This document shows positions 1 through 11,703 of a stretch of DNA of 64,000 nucleotides, piece by piece. A program made the translations under genes and the position numbers. The stretch's first letter is position 1. Each line of letters begins with the position of its first letter. The notes below the pieces were generated by a model. It had not been told where the DNA came from. It did no database searches and was given only the letters and a program-made list of their open reading frames with translations. The stretch is taken from assembly GCF_022581195.2 (NCBI RefSeq), contig NC_061469.1, positions 11,154,501 to 11,218,500 on the forward strand, read 5' to 3'. Origin of the DNA: Helicoverpa zea (taxonomy: Eukaryota > Arthropoda > Insecta > Lepidoptera > Noctuidae).

Positions 1-50
1 AGTTCAATCGCGACGTGTCAGGAACGCATTCTCTGAATGGCCGAACTATA
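1..50. mobile_element. Right end of a 227-bp MITE, cut by the window edge
   Basis: Bases 1-48 match the last 48 bases of the complete elements at 41340-41566 and 59563-59789, ending in 'ggccgaacta'. Bases 49-50 are the flanking TA. The rest of the element lies before the window. It is non-coding. Confidence 0.9.
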
Positions 51-2283
51 GTTTTTTTCACTTTACAATTTAATTCAGCATGTTTTCCGATAAAGTGAAA
101 CAAACATACTTATAACAAAATCACATTGGTAATAGTAGGACATAAATGATAATTCGTTTTTAAATCGCACTTCAAAAGGCTATTAAGTCTTTTTAATTAA
201 AGAATACTGCTTTAATTAATATTTTTTTTTTACATGTTGAATTTTTTACTGTTGCATATTCATGAAGAACTTGATGTTCTGTAGTTACTTTTCCCGGAAT
301 ATTTCTGTTTTTATTTTATAGCCGTGCAGTCAAAAAAGGTTAATATGAATTACATCGTATTTTAAATTATTTAAGTAAGTATGAAATTGTTTATTGCATT
401 ATCATTTTCGTTTTATACGTTGCAGTAGTTGTAAAATTATCATCCCTGAAAAGAAAATAGAAAGCTCTATTTTATAACGAGGCTTTCAAGCTTTAATGTG
501 TAATATTATTATTGAGGAAAAATAATTCCAAGGCGCCGGCTTCTGTAACCATATAGAACAAAGTATAGTAAACCAGAACTTTTGTAAGCTTTTCGGAGTC
601 CGTTCCTTTTTAAATGTTATGTTATGTAGGTAAATCTATATAGCCATTATAGCTCTATGATGGATTTATATTATATACCATACCTTAAATTGCGATTGGA
701 GTTTGAATTTTGACATTAGCTCCTTGTTATAAATTAGGTATGGCAAACAATCTTTCATCGAAAAACAACGACTATATATCGGGCATATCGGCTAGATATA
801 AGAATCCGCAGTAATTCAAATACTAGTAACTCCATCGGCATAACTAGTATTACAGGAGGCTTAACCCGAGACAATTTGAAGTTGTCCAGCGTCATCTATT
901 ATGTATATTGCTATTTTCGTCTCAGCCACATTTAGGTAAGTAATTGAAACCGTTAGTTTATGTGACATTGTAGGTGTCTGTGTCTAGTTATTCGCAAACA
1001 TTGAACTAGAAGACCTGTATTTTAACTGTAGCACAGATAAACGAATACTATGGAATATATTGATGAAACAAGAGGTTTTTATCCGTTTGAGCCAACGTAA
1101 AAGAGAGTAGTTTGACTGCCGATTTACCTTTGTTTGTGGCACTATATCTACATCAAACTTAGACCATTTTGATAAATGATACGTCTTTTTATTTGTCTCA
1201 ACACTCGAATTTATAGAAAGCACATAATGACCTAGAACATTATGAAATGAAGGCGTATAAAGAAACAAACTTTTCAGCTTTATAATAAGGGTAATATGCT
1301 GCCGTCTATTTATAAGTAAGTTGCGGTAAGTCTGATTTTGGTAAAAAATTAGTTAGACAAACAGAATGGAAATTTAAAATTGTCCTTTAATTTAATTTTC
1401 TTAGTAAAGAAAAAACTTCTTTAGTCTTGTGATTTCTTAAAACCAAAAATATTAAACAATAGTTTTTACCCTAACCTGCGTCGGAACGTGCGTAAACCAT
1501 TCTTTTAGGAAAGTTTAACTGGGGCAATGGGTTGCCTTGCTTATTACACTGAACACGACACTGCCTTACGTGAAAACCACCCTACCTACAACACCCCCAA
1601 AAATAAAAGGGAAAACGCTATTATTTAAAATACGGCTGAAAGGTCGGTAAAAGAAAAAGTTTTTAAAGAAAAGAGTTTTTTTTTCTTCTTATAGCTTTTT
1701 GTTATATTTGGCTTTTGGTGAAATTGCTTGTATTGTGAGCTTATTTTATGAAATTGTCTGAATAGGCAATGTGGTAAAATTTTAATTAATTGTTAATGTT
1801 AAAAGTGTGGCTTAAGTTTACTCAATTTTTGATGTGACAGTTTATAATTACTCTACCAAAAACACAGATATAATCTGGCATCACAATATGAGTACAAATC
1901 ACATGAATTTTCATATATTTGTACTACAACTATTATTCAGACTCATTTTCTTATCATTTAAAATATATATTTATTTTATTAACTTTCAGAAGCTTTATTG
2001 TCACTAATCACTGGTGTGTCACAGCAATTTCACTCTCGCCATTAACATAAACACTTGAAAACTGTTTCATATACAAACACATAGATATACTCAATTAAAA
2101 TTCAAATGCATGTGGACATCGTTAGTGGAAGTGAGAAAGAAGACGTGCGAAGTCAGATCGCACCCTTTAATTTTGACAAAATTGATTTTGAACTCTAAGT
2201 TGTTTAGTAATAGGGTCTGTTTTTGGGTGTGATGTACAAAAGTTCAGTTCATTACAAAATGAAATGTAGGTATCGGGTGTAGG
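51..2283. other. AT-rich non-coding stretch
   Basis: I see no convincing exon, repeat family member or RNA gene here. Open frames are short and of low-complexity composition. Homopolymer A and T runs are common. Confidence 0.5.
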
Positions 2284-2549
2284 AACAACGACGCATGCGC
2301 GAATCAGACAGTCAGACGTTAGTGTGTAGACAGCCGCGGTGAGAAGCGCACGCCAGCGCCGCCTGCCGGCCGCATAGAAAACTAAATATGAAATTCGAAA
2401 TTAAAGTGTACATAACATTGTGACAGCCTAGTGATAGTGTGGTGTGATTTTTTTCTTTTTAAGTGATTTTTTTACTGTATAAAAATATATGAATTTTTGA
2501 TGTGCGTTTGGCAGTGCCGCATAGAGCCCACAGAACCTCCTAAACACAG
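2284..2549 (+). promoter_or_regulatory. Possible promoter plus non-coding first exon of a host gene
   Basis: A GC-richer patch stands out in AT-rich DNA. It has an NRF-1-like 'gcatgcgc' near 2293, an initiator-like 'cagtcagacgttagtg' near 2309-2324, and CpG-rich sequence to about 2373. A consensus-like splice donor 'cacag|gttcgt' follows at 2549/2550, with an alternative donor 'cgcg|gtgaga' near 2338. The only ATG frame is very short (near 2388), so the exon would be 5' UTR. This resembles insect first exons that precede long introns. No downstream exon is recognisable in the window, so the call is tentative. Confidence 0.3.
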
Positions 2550-5209
2550 GTTCGTAAATTAAATTACTTTGTTGCGTGTTCAAACTCAGAAATTGTAATG
2601 TAATATTTTTAAGTAATACTTTGTTCTGACTGTGGAGTCACACTGAGCTACTATATTTACTAATAATACAATTTTGTCGCGTTTTTGTCACGATACAGTT
2701 AAATGTACCTATAATTTATTTTTATTGCTCTTTCATTGTAGATTGTTAAGAGAAAATAATTGGGTTCATTGAAATTTTATGCTTGTAATTATTTTTATTT
2801 CATTATTATAGAAAAGTTCATTAGACCTGTAGAATAAGTGACTTCAGTTTCGGATAATGATGACTTGTTTTTTCAAGGACTTTTGAATGTGTGGAATTTA
2901 TAATCTTCATAAATTTTCGAATATATTTATTAACTGGTTCTACTTACACATGCAGTAAAGCAGGAGCAAAGAGCTTTTCTCTTCAAGTTATAAACTACGT
3001 GAAAATCGATGAAAACCCATACTAGGAAAATCTTGGTCATCATTTCATAGCCGACTAAATCTCATAAAGCCGAAAAAGAAAAATATTATATTTCAAATAT
3101 TTAAACTACGCTCAATACAAACTGTTATAAGTACATTCGTACCCAAATGTATTGATATGTATCAACGGACTATCAGCCTAAGAGTCTTATTGAGCACCTG
3201 TGTCAGACCTACATAATACTTTAAAAATAAATAATTTTTCATTTTTAACAGTAGGTACCAGTGTAGACTAAGCACTATACACATACATACATATAGCAGT
3301 ATAAATTCTAAAGGGATGCTATATAAAGCTTGGGTCAGAATTAGATTCCAAATATAGATTACAATATTCACTGAGTTGATTGACAAGTTCAAAGGAAACG
3401 ATACCTTGACTAATTATGTCTCAACTATCATGACAGCTTGATACACCTTCTGTAACCAACTTTCTAAAAAGAAGGAGCTAAGAGGTATATACCTATATTT
3501 TTCCTTTTGGGACAATATTCTCGCTGATTCCTTTTTCAATGACGAAACTGTAGCTCTGGGGTGGCAAATTTTGTAGAGCTTGGAAAGTCAGAAGCCGAAA
3601 AATCTGACAAACAGACTGAGTCTTTCTCATTTCTGTAAGAAGTTACCTTTGGAGTTACACCTACTCCCGTATTGATTCAAAATCTATCTAACATAATTTA
3701 GAAAGAAAACGACAAATGATCTGTGATTCATTTTTGGTGCTATTACTTTACAAAAGAGCGTACAAGTAAATATAAATGTACCAATACTTATTTTAGTATC
3801 CTTAAAATCAACTTACAACCAATACTTCACTATTAACAACTTTAGGCTTTCTTCGCGCACTTTAAGATTCTCTGCAATATCCTACATAAAATGTACAACA
3901 CACGCTGACACATCTGTCCCAAAGAACATAGTAACACCATTTCACTCACAGTCATCCCTTTCTGTTTCAGAGTAGTGTTTGAAAGCCTTTGTGCCGCTTT
4001 TACAGTTGGTTTCATGATGTCATCAGAGAGATCTAGTCTTAAATGGACTTTCTGAGACTAACAGACAGAACCATTTGTAATGGTCATTTGTGAAGGCAGA
4101 TAATGAATCTCTGAGCAATTTTGTAGTTTTAATTACTATTGTTAAGGTACGGATGATAGATTTGGTGAAGTAATTGGTTTGTTTTGGGAGTATATATTGC
4201 AAATTTAGTGGTTGTCAGTTAATATTGGTATAAAATAATCAAAAGGAGAGAAAAAGAAAATAAGACAGCTATAAGGCTAGAAACGATACGTATACGATAT
4301 CAAAAGTTTTTACCATTAGTCTCCTTGCCACAACATAATACATATGGTTATCAACTGCATCTCATGCATAGAGAAATAACATTATTGATAGGAGTGCAGT
4401 AGCAGTAGTCACTAAAAATACGCATAATGTACAAGTAAAATGTGTAAAAGAAAAACTGAGAATAAAAACAGAAAACTTTCTAACAATTCCTTGAAATATC
4501 GAAATACTTTCCAAGAATTCAACAAGCGTACTTCGCGCAAGAGGAAAAAGAAGCACTTACATTACCAACTTTAAAAGCACGCTGATAAAAAAGTAGTTAT
4601 TCTAATTCTAAATATATTAAAATAAGTTAAACCTGCATAAGTATAAGCGATGGCGTCAAAATATTGATGTCAAAAACGCTGCCAAGTTTCAGTTTACCGG
4701 AGCCAACAAAAGCTGAATACGAAATGCAGGTTCCAAATTTTAAACTTTAGCTGGTTCGGACAAGACAATTTTTATGATTTAAATCGACTGGAAAATCTGA
4801 GGTTCCGTTGCCAAGTCAAATATGAGGAATCATAAAACGGCTCTGATTTATTTTTAAAATAAATCAATGCTGATTTTAGATTCCACGTTCAATTTATGGA
4901 ATTGTGGCGGCTGGATTGAGTCAATTGATTTAATGATGGCGTAAAGTGGTTTACGTTCTATTGGAGCATAACGAGCATAACAATGAAGAAACATAAAGAC
5001 ATAATAATAACAACGAGAATATTATATAAATAGTAGATGGAAGCATAAATATGCCATAAATATGCCATTAATCTCAAAACATTTGGTAAGCAAACATTAC
5101 GGAAAATGCTTTGTCATGCCATACGTATACCTTGCTTAACAAAATTATAGTAGTAGTTGGATATAAAAAAGTGAATTGGATCAAGGATTTAAACAGTATT
5201 TAATTTAAA
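2550..5209. other. AT-rich non-coding stretch
   Basis: No gene is supported. If the upstream donor is real this would be intron. A short direct repeat of 'gcataaatatgcc' type is seen near 5043-5068. I recognise nothing else. Confidence 0.45.
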
Positions 5210-5335
5210 GAGAGTGGGAAGATATACAATTATGTAACAATTCTGTCAATTGATCCTTCATCACTCTATGGCGTGCCACAAGGAGTAATCCTGGGCCCTG
5301 TATTCATCTTCTATAACGACGGTAAATATTCTCAT
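5210..5335 (+). pseudogene. Relic of a non-LTR reverse transcriptase (motif B fragment)
   Basis: Frame 5267-5332 reads YGVPQGVILGPVFIFYND, the conserved 'GVPQGS-LGP-LF--Y-ND' motif of LINE reverse transcriptases (Jockey, I and CR1 types). Only about 25 codons are recognisable. Neither the upstream AFD motif nor the downstream YADD motif can be found, so it is a dead, heavily truncated fragment. The clade cannot be settled from this length. Confidence 0.75.
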
Positions 5336-5680
5336 ACAGCTTTAATTAATAGAATAATTTGGTCTTACAGCCGCTTTCTGATGCTGACAGCCCATTAATC
5401 AACAAGTTACCTTCTGTGAAAATATTTTGTATGTTCCTTTGTCAAAAATAAGGTACAATTTGATATTGATTGTTCCATTCGCTCTCATCAATCATTTATT
5501 TTGTGCTTTGTTTGTATTAATAGTATATTTTATATTTAATTTACTTTTACTAAAGTAACAAATATCTATCATGCATTTCAGCTATCAATTAATTAACGAA
5601 CATTCATACATAGATACAGTGAAAAATAAGTTGTATAATATCTTTTAACTAAACACCTAAACATAAAGCGTAGATTTATA

Positions 5681-5825
5681 CCGTCTTACCACAAAAACTT
5701 TTAAACGTCAGTTTATGCCTTGTCTAAAAAAATGTCAAATTCTGACGTTGACATATGGTTCATTTTGCAGCCAAAATTTTATTAGACAAGCGTAAAACAG
5801 GGTTTAAAGTTTTTGTAGTAAGGCC
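5681..5825. mobile_element. Short MITE with ~40-bp imperfect inverted ends
   Basis: The left end 'cttaccacaaaaactttt' (from about 5685) is repeated inverted at the right end as 'aaagtttttgtagtaag' (to about 5822). Pairing continues inward through 'gccttgtctaa' against 'ttagacaagcg'. It is about 145 bp with no coding capacity. A clear target duplication could not be fixed. Confidence 0.65.
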
Positions 5826-6211
5826 CTTAATGTTTAAAAATAAATATATTCATCCAGAATATACTCATCACACATTTCTGTTTATCAAAAAGTAATTAAA
5901 ACGTCATCAGAAGATGAAGACCTGACACTAGACTAAACTTCAGTAATAACTGAAAATATATGCCAAGGTGCAAAATGCTATATTTTGAGATGCGTCTGTT
6001 TAGGCTAGCGCCAATCATAATAATTATAAGCGAAGAAAAGTTTTGGAATGAAGATGTTGACACAAATGTATATAGTCCACCTTTATTTGACCTTAAATAC
6101 CCACAGATAATTTTGATATTTATATTTAATATCTTCTAATTTTGATATTTACCGATGTTAATTTATATTTTTGTATGCACTAATTTGCAGCTAGTCTGAT
6201 TTTGATGAAAA
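5826..6211. other. AT-rich non-coding stretch
   Basis: I see nothing recognisable here. Confidence 0.4.
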
Positions 6212-6333
6212 TAGGGTTGCTTGGGTAGGTACTTGCAAATAGGCAATCACTCCATCTAAAACACTGGTACTCTGCTGGGCTGGAAGCCGACTTCAAGATA
6301 GTTGGGAAAAGCCTAGGCAGATGAGATGATAAG
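6212..6333 (+). mobile_element. SINE 3' fragment with RTE-like tail
   Basis: It contains the body and tail landmarks of the complete SINE at 49385-49755: 'gggttgcttgggt', 'aggcaatcactcc', 'aacactggtactc', 'ctggaagccgac' and 'gttgggaaaa', followed by a GATGAGATGAT-type end. It is 5' truncated and diverged. Confidence 0.75.
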
Positions 6334-7989
6334 ATGGGTACATGATCTTTAACTAAAATGTTTTATATGGAAACCATACCGTTGATGGAATAATGAAATA
6401 GGCAGAAAGGAATGGAAGAGTTTGGCATGTAATGGTCTCCCAACAATTCAAAATTGAAAATTCAAAAATAGGGGTGTTCTAGCCAATCAGAATTTCATCA
6501 ACCATAACGTGGTAACCTGAATGCCAGATATCTAGCTACGTCACAGCACACAATGGGTTTCCATTCAACGTGATAGCTTTTATATTCTTGTTTGTTGGGT
6601 GTGCCGGGCTGTGTAAACTGTAGTGTAGCTAGATTGTGGCAAGTTTGCAAAACGAATAAATTAATGTGGACTAAATATGTTTTGTTGGTGGGTTACGAAA
6701 ATATGGGTGTAAGAATTTGGCACCTTTCTATGGTCTTGCAAAGGAGTTATGCTAGAGAACTATTGATTTTGCCATAGTTAATAGGTGCTAAAAAATTTTG
6801 GTAGAATTATTGGAAATTAAAGACAACGAAGAAAGCATTATAGAAAAAAATAAAATGCTTAATGGGCTGTAAATAATTGTTGTTTTGTTTATGACGTTTA
6901 ATATTTTGGAAATAATGTGTAAAGGCTTTTATCTTCTGAAAAGTATTTTACCTTATGTTGTGGTCGACTTTCAATCTAGCTTGAAGCCGACTGCCTACCA
7001 GACCTCCTCAAAGCAGTTACAACGAGCATATTATCAACAAACATACCAAACCAAAAAAATATTGCCAAAAACTTGAACTTCACATACAACACTACATTCA
7101 TACTTCATGCTTGACTTCAGTAGTTTGGGTATAAAGTAATAAATAACTATGCAACTAACGGGCAGTAGGCAACAAATTGCAGTTTTCATCTGTATGTTAG
7201 TTTATTAATTCGTAATGTCCAACTCGGTGTTTTTCTTTTCTTTTTTACTTTGGTGTTGCTCTATGTAAATCTGGATCGTTGCTTTTTATATATTCCTTAT
7301 TTTTGGTATAATCTGTAAAAAGTATGAAAAGGTTTTCATTTTCAAAATGGTTGGCTATGATATAGGTTGCGTCGCTTAAAAATATTTTTAATTTGTTAAT
7401 AAATTATAAAATTCTTTTTCATTGTTTTTTATTTCATTTTATTAGTACTTAGATTTATGAGAAAAAACAGAGAACTTAGAGAAACATGAAGCGATTTTTG
7501 TGCTCACGCTCTTAACCAATTATAAAAAAAACACAAAATAATACTATTATACATTATTTTCCTTTCACATTTACCGAACTAATTAATTAATTCAACCAAA
7601 AACCATACCACAAAGAGCAAACAAGATTTTAATTGGCTGTACCGCTATATAAACATTAATGATTCGATTCAAAACTGCATTTACTATATTTCCGTAACCT
7701 GATTTAAAATCGATCAATTTAACACGCGCGGGAATTCAAAGCTATGGTTAAAATTAAACTGTTCCTACTAAATATGAAACATCAAGCTAATTTTATAACC
7801 GATTACTTTGATTTATTGGTTTATTTTGGCAGTTAACGAGGTACAGTCAATGTTATAAGTGTTTGTTTTGAATTGAAGGGGATTTTACAAATAGAACAAT
7901 ACGTATAAATAGATTTATTGAACTTTACATGTTACAATTTGAGCAGCCTAATAAATCTTGCAAGAAGTACCGGTTTGCCCCTTTAACTG
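6334..7989. other. AT-rich stretch with a small SINE scrap
   Basis: About 6975-7020 looks like a minus-strand SINE scrap ('gactgcctaccagacctcct'). Nothing else is recognised. Open frames of about 60 codons here lack gene-like features. Confidence 0.4.
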
Positions 7990-8079
7990 GTTGCTCTATA
8001 AGAAAGGTGTTCAGCTGCATTCATAAGACTGAAAGCCCACCCTAACATCGTTGGAAAAAGACTATGCAGATGATGATCA
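7990..8079 (+). mobile_element. SINE 3' tail fragment
   Basis: A diverged copy of the common SINE tail: 'gttcagctgcat', 'gactgaaagccca', 'cctaacatcgttggaaaaag', then 'gcagatgatgat'. It is truncated at its 5' side. Confidence 0.7.
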
Positions 8080-9238
8080 ACAACAAATTACTAAAGTTTA
8101 TATTGATGGATCCGCTATATGGAACCAAATTTTACTTCATGCAATGACAAAACTTCCCTTATAACCTTTATTTTTGGGGGGGGGCTTATTCTAAGTGACA
8201 CTTAGTTAGGAAAACGTTAAGAGATTGTTGGTGAAAACGGGCATTAATGTCACATTCAAAATTTCTTAAAGATTACTAACACTGTTACCCCCAAGTTGCT
8301 TCTACATACACATACAGGCACCTATCTATTCACAAAGCTCATCGTGCTCAATACCAACATAGGCTGATCTCCATAGATTTATATTACGGCATATTGGGTC
8401 CCACATAAAACCTATGTGTTCGCTATGTGGGATATGGTTATATGGGGTTGTCACGCGACCCTCTTATATACCCACCTATTGATTCGCTTTTGTTTTTCTT
8501 TTATCACGATTTTACGTGGAACTAGTGATGCCTATCAGGGTCTATATAGGTTGAAAGTACTATATATTGTGTACTGGAATTTAGTAGGAATAATTAACCC
8601 ATAATTAAATGCGCTATCGAGTATGCTTATGATAGTGTTTCAACGTTTTTATTGCATTTAATCGTTTTTGTAATTACAGTTGTGAAGAGTAATAATTGTG
8701 AACGGTTTTAAAATTATTGTTTTTTTTTTTAATAATAAAGCCATCAGAAAGTAATTTCTGAATCACACAGCACGTTAGATAGATGCGTCAAAACCATCTT
8801 ACACGCAGAAAGCTAAAAAAAAGATCGATACATATCTCAACAATCACAAAAACAGTAAACAAATACACTGAAGCGTTAACAGTACAACCCATTACTAAAA
8901 TAGAAAAAAGCCAACATTAAAAGAAATAAGTTTTCAATCTAAAGGGCGGGTACAAACGGAGCGGTCTCACGCAAGCAAATGTAGGTTGCGTACAAACGAT
9001 AAGCATGCGACATTCAATCGGCATTCGAGGAAGACATACTTCAGGCGACTTAAAAATTCTAAACTCTTTAGACACGCGTCTGCGCGCGCAGTCTAAACTC
9101 GACACACATTTCTGAACGAGATAGTCGATGCATGGGACATGTATCTTACTTATAGATGTGAAAGAAGTCTTTATTATAACTTTGACTGGTTGTTTTCCGT
9201 GATTTCACTTGCATTTTAGGGGAGTTACTAAAGCATTC
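8080..9238. other. Non-coding stretch with a GC-richer patch
   Basis: Mostly AT-rich with no gene. About 8940-9120 is richer in GC and repeats the motif 'gtacaaacg' (8949, 8990), with a CpG cluster 'cgtctgcgcgcgcag' near 9078. It may be part of an unrecognised MITE; no paired end was found. Confidence 0.35.
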
Positions 9239-9456
9239 AGTCGTGGTGGGTTCTAAGATTGTACGTACTTTCTAAGTATATCTTAGACACGAATGGCTGA
9301 TAAAAAAATGAAGGAAAACATCTTGAAGGAAACCTGGACTATAAAGTCTGAAATCGCCAACCTGCATTGAGCAAGCGTGGGGATTAATGCTCAAACATTC
9401 TCCGTGTGAGAGGAGGCCTGTGCCCAGCAGTGGGAGGATAAAAAGGCTGTACAGAA
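9239..9456 (+). mobile_element. SINE with tRNA-derived head remnant, shared core and a second type of RTE-like tail
   Basis: It starts with 'gtcgtggtgg' like the complete SINE at 49385, then lacks the rest of the tRNA head including the B box. It rejoins at 'ttctaagattgtacgtactt', continuing 'tctaagtatatct', 'agacac' and 'ggctg'. After this shared core the tail is different, ending in 'gaggcctgtgcccagcagtg' and 'ggctgt'. That tail resembles the last codons and 3' end of the RTE LINE at 44322-45404. It has internal deletions and is probably inactive. Confidence 0.75.
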
Positions 9457-11200
9457 CACTACTCTACAAAAAAACAGCATCAAATCTTAAACCCAACAGT
9501 AGAAAATTTACCTAATTTTACTTATGAAAATTGCGGAGATTTTTGTATATCTTTATAGAGCAGTAAACTGTGGCTCAGGGTCGTTCGTATGCGGCTAAAT
9601 AATTAGTTATTTACGGTCCGTGCTTTTAAAAATAGATTAAGGCTGGTGGCACACTGGTGGCGAGGCGGAGTTTTTGCTACAAGCTTACTGAACGTCATTT
9701 GCACTTTGTTAAGTGCCTATTTTGAAAAAATTTTAATGGACTGTAGGCTTTTTTAACACGCTTGTATTAGCTTCACTTGTAACTATATATGATGAACCGA
9801 TCTCTGAGTTCTGATGACAATACATGACTAGCTAAGAAACGTTACAAAAAGATTGTCTTTTCGTTTTTTTCAATATTCCTTTTTTTTTAAATTTGTTAAT
9901 GGGCAGTTACCTTTTTAATGTAAGAATTTGGTTGTGAAAAGTGTGCTATTGTTTTTAAGGATTTTCCAAGCAAATAGCAGTTCAACGAAATAGTTTCATC
10001 AAGTTCAGGTAATTAAACTAAACAACGTTTAACAACATTAATTAAAAATTCAAATATAAGACGCAAAAATAAATAGTGTTATCAAAACTGATTTGGAATT
10101 CAACTAATTCTGTTTACACATGAATTATCAGAGGCCCTTCGAAATATCTCTGAAGCTCACCTGTTAAAACTGTACCTAGTCTGTCCGTCAGTCAATCAAT
10201 CAGTCAGTCAGTCACTCGTATAACTTCACAGCTGTAAAGATGAACGCTTCGTTCCAGTGTATTTTGATCTTTATAAAGTGCAAATGTTTTTTCTTTTCAA
10301 AATTGTTGATTTCTGGATAGTGTTATTGCAGTAGAAATAATGTTTCTTTTATGTTTTTTATTAATGTTTACTTTAGAGTTTGTTTCTTGAAGATTTTGAA
10401 CGCGATCTGATATTATGAGATAGGAAGTGTTATACGATCGAAGCGAAGAGAAGTCTTTGATACTCAAACGTTATTTACATTAAAAAATAAATACAAAGAA
10501 GTCTTAGGAAATTGAAAAAAAAAACATACAAACAAACACAAACGCAATGTACCTCTTTCTTTTTGGTTAATTAAAATACCATTAAAGAGTTTATTGAAAG
10601 TTTACAGTAACAATTACGTCTTTTGTAGTTTAAGTTGAAAGTCTACCCCAATTTTAAAGAAAGCTTTTTGGTATCATTTCGTTCAACTTATTAAATTGTC
10701 AAACACTGTGGTTACGCAAATCGAATGGCACTCGATTTACTTAAATCGTTCTGAACTTTTATTCAGATAACATAACGATGGTGAAACTTTGAAAAACTTC
10801 GTAATTCAAAGTATGGTTCTCAAGGGGAGATGGTCAGACTTTTTATGACGATATATTTTGTTTTTTCTATACATCACTTCTTGTGACTACTTAACAAGAA
10901 AGAGTAAATTTTGAGTAGAAAACAATAATTTATTACTAGTTTTCATTCACAAAGTTTTAGCCTTATCATCACCAAAAAAATTATCAGTAGCTCAAAATTC
11001 ATATCACTGTACCCAAAAACTAATAAACCCAAGCCAGAAAGATTGATCCACGTATTCTTTCAGACATGCATCAGTTTTCATTCACCTTTGACATTCGAAA
11101 GCTTTTAGCTGTACATTTTAGTAGACAAAGGAGATTGTGTTTTATTTTGAGCTGGTTTTAGTCTCAAATTGTTTGTCATCCTGAGTTTGAAAACTCATTC
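9457..11200. other. AT-rich non-coding stretch with a (CAGT)n-type microsatellite
   Basis: No gene or element is recognised. A short imperfect CAGT/CAAT tetranucleotide run occupies 10187-10215. The stretch ends at the target site of the R1-clade element. Confidence 0.5.
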
Positions 11201-11216
11201 AAGGTAGGGAAGGTAC
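11201..11216 (+). repeat. Target-site duplication, left copy, of the R1-clade element
   Basis: The 16 bases 'aaggtagggaaggtac' recur at 17274-17289, directly after the poly(A) tail. The first two A's cannot be told from the tail, so the certain length is 14 bp. A duplication this long and perfect shows that both element ends are original. Confidence 0.93.
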
Positions 11217-11434
11217 TCCACCGAGGGGGTCCCCACGTTGTCGTCGTGGTGGGGCTTGCGTGCCTCAATGATCCTGAAGCTCTGCCGGTAGAGATACTCA
11301 TGCCGGAAAGGTTCAGGGGAGAGGCCAGACAAAGAGGGACCCAGGGAGGGGCCGCTCCTGACCAGTCGACGTTTGTGGACATGGCAAGGATGCGGCCATA
11401 CCCGCGGAGGTGCAGGCGCACTAAAGCGGTGCTC

Positions 11435-11463
11435 GTTTGCTCTTCGTTCAACGAAGAGCAAAC
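11435..11463 (+). promoter_or_regulatory. Perfect 14+1+14 inverted repeat in the retrotransposon 5' UTR
   Basis: 'gtttgctcttcgtt', one C, then its exact reverse complement. In RNA this gives a stem of about 12 bp with a small loop. Its role is unknown; candidates are RNA packaging, translation control or a promoter palindrome. Confidence 0.8.
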
Positions 11464-11659
11464 CTTTCGGCGGGTTTGCTGAGCCGGGATGGCTGGACAG
11501 CAGACGGAGGCATGTATAATGCCGCCGCCGAGGGCTTGGCTTGATCGCCCGGCCCAGAGGAAGGACACCTCTTAGATAAAAAACCACCCAATCCTAAGTT
11601 TTGGGAGCGCGGCGAGGGGATGAATGGCCGTGGGGGACACGGTCGTTAGCGCTCCCCCC

Positions 11660-11684
11660 TGTTGGGGCCAGCCGCCCCCAACAG
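11660..11684 (+). promoter_or_regulatory. GC-rich hairpin just upstream of the ORF1 start
   Basis: 'ctgttgggg' (11660-11668) pairs with 'ccccaacag' (11676-11684) across a 7-base loop. It lies 19 nt before the ATG at 11704. A strong stem so close to the start codon could slow scanning or be part of an internal entry structure; that is inference. Confidence 0.7.
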
Positions 11685-11703
11685 TATGTAGGCTTGCCCC
11701 GGT

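Noticed and set aside
11176..11587. Two minus-strand 130-codon frames across the retrotransposon 5' UTR
   Set aside because: They lie over the element boundary and GC-rich leader and have no domain, so their openness reflects base composition.
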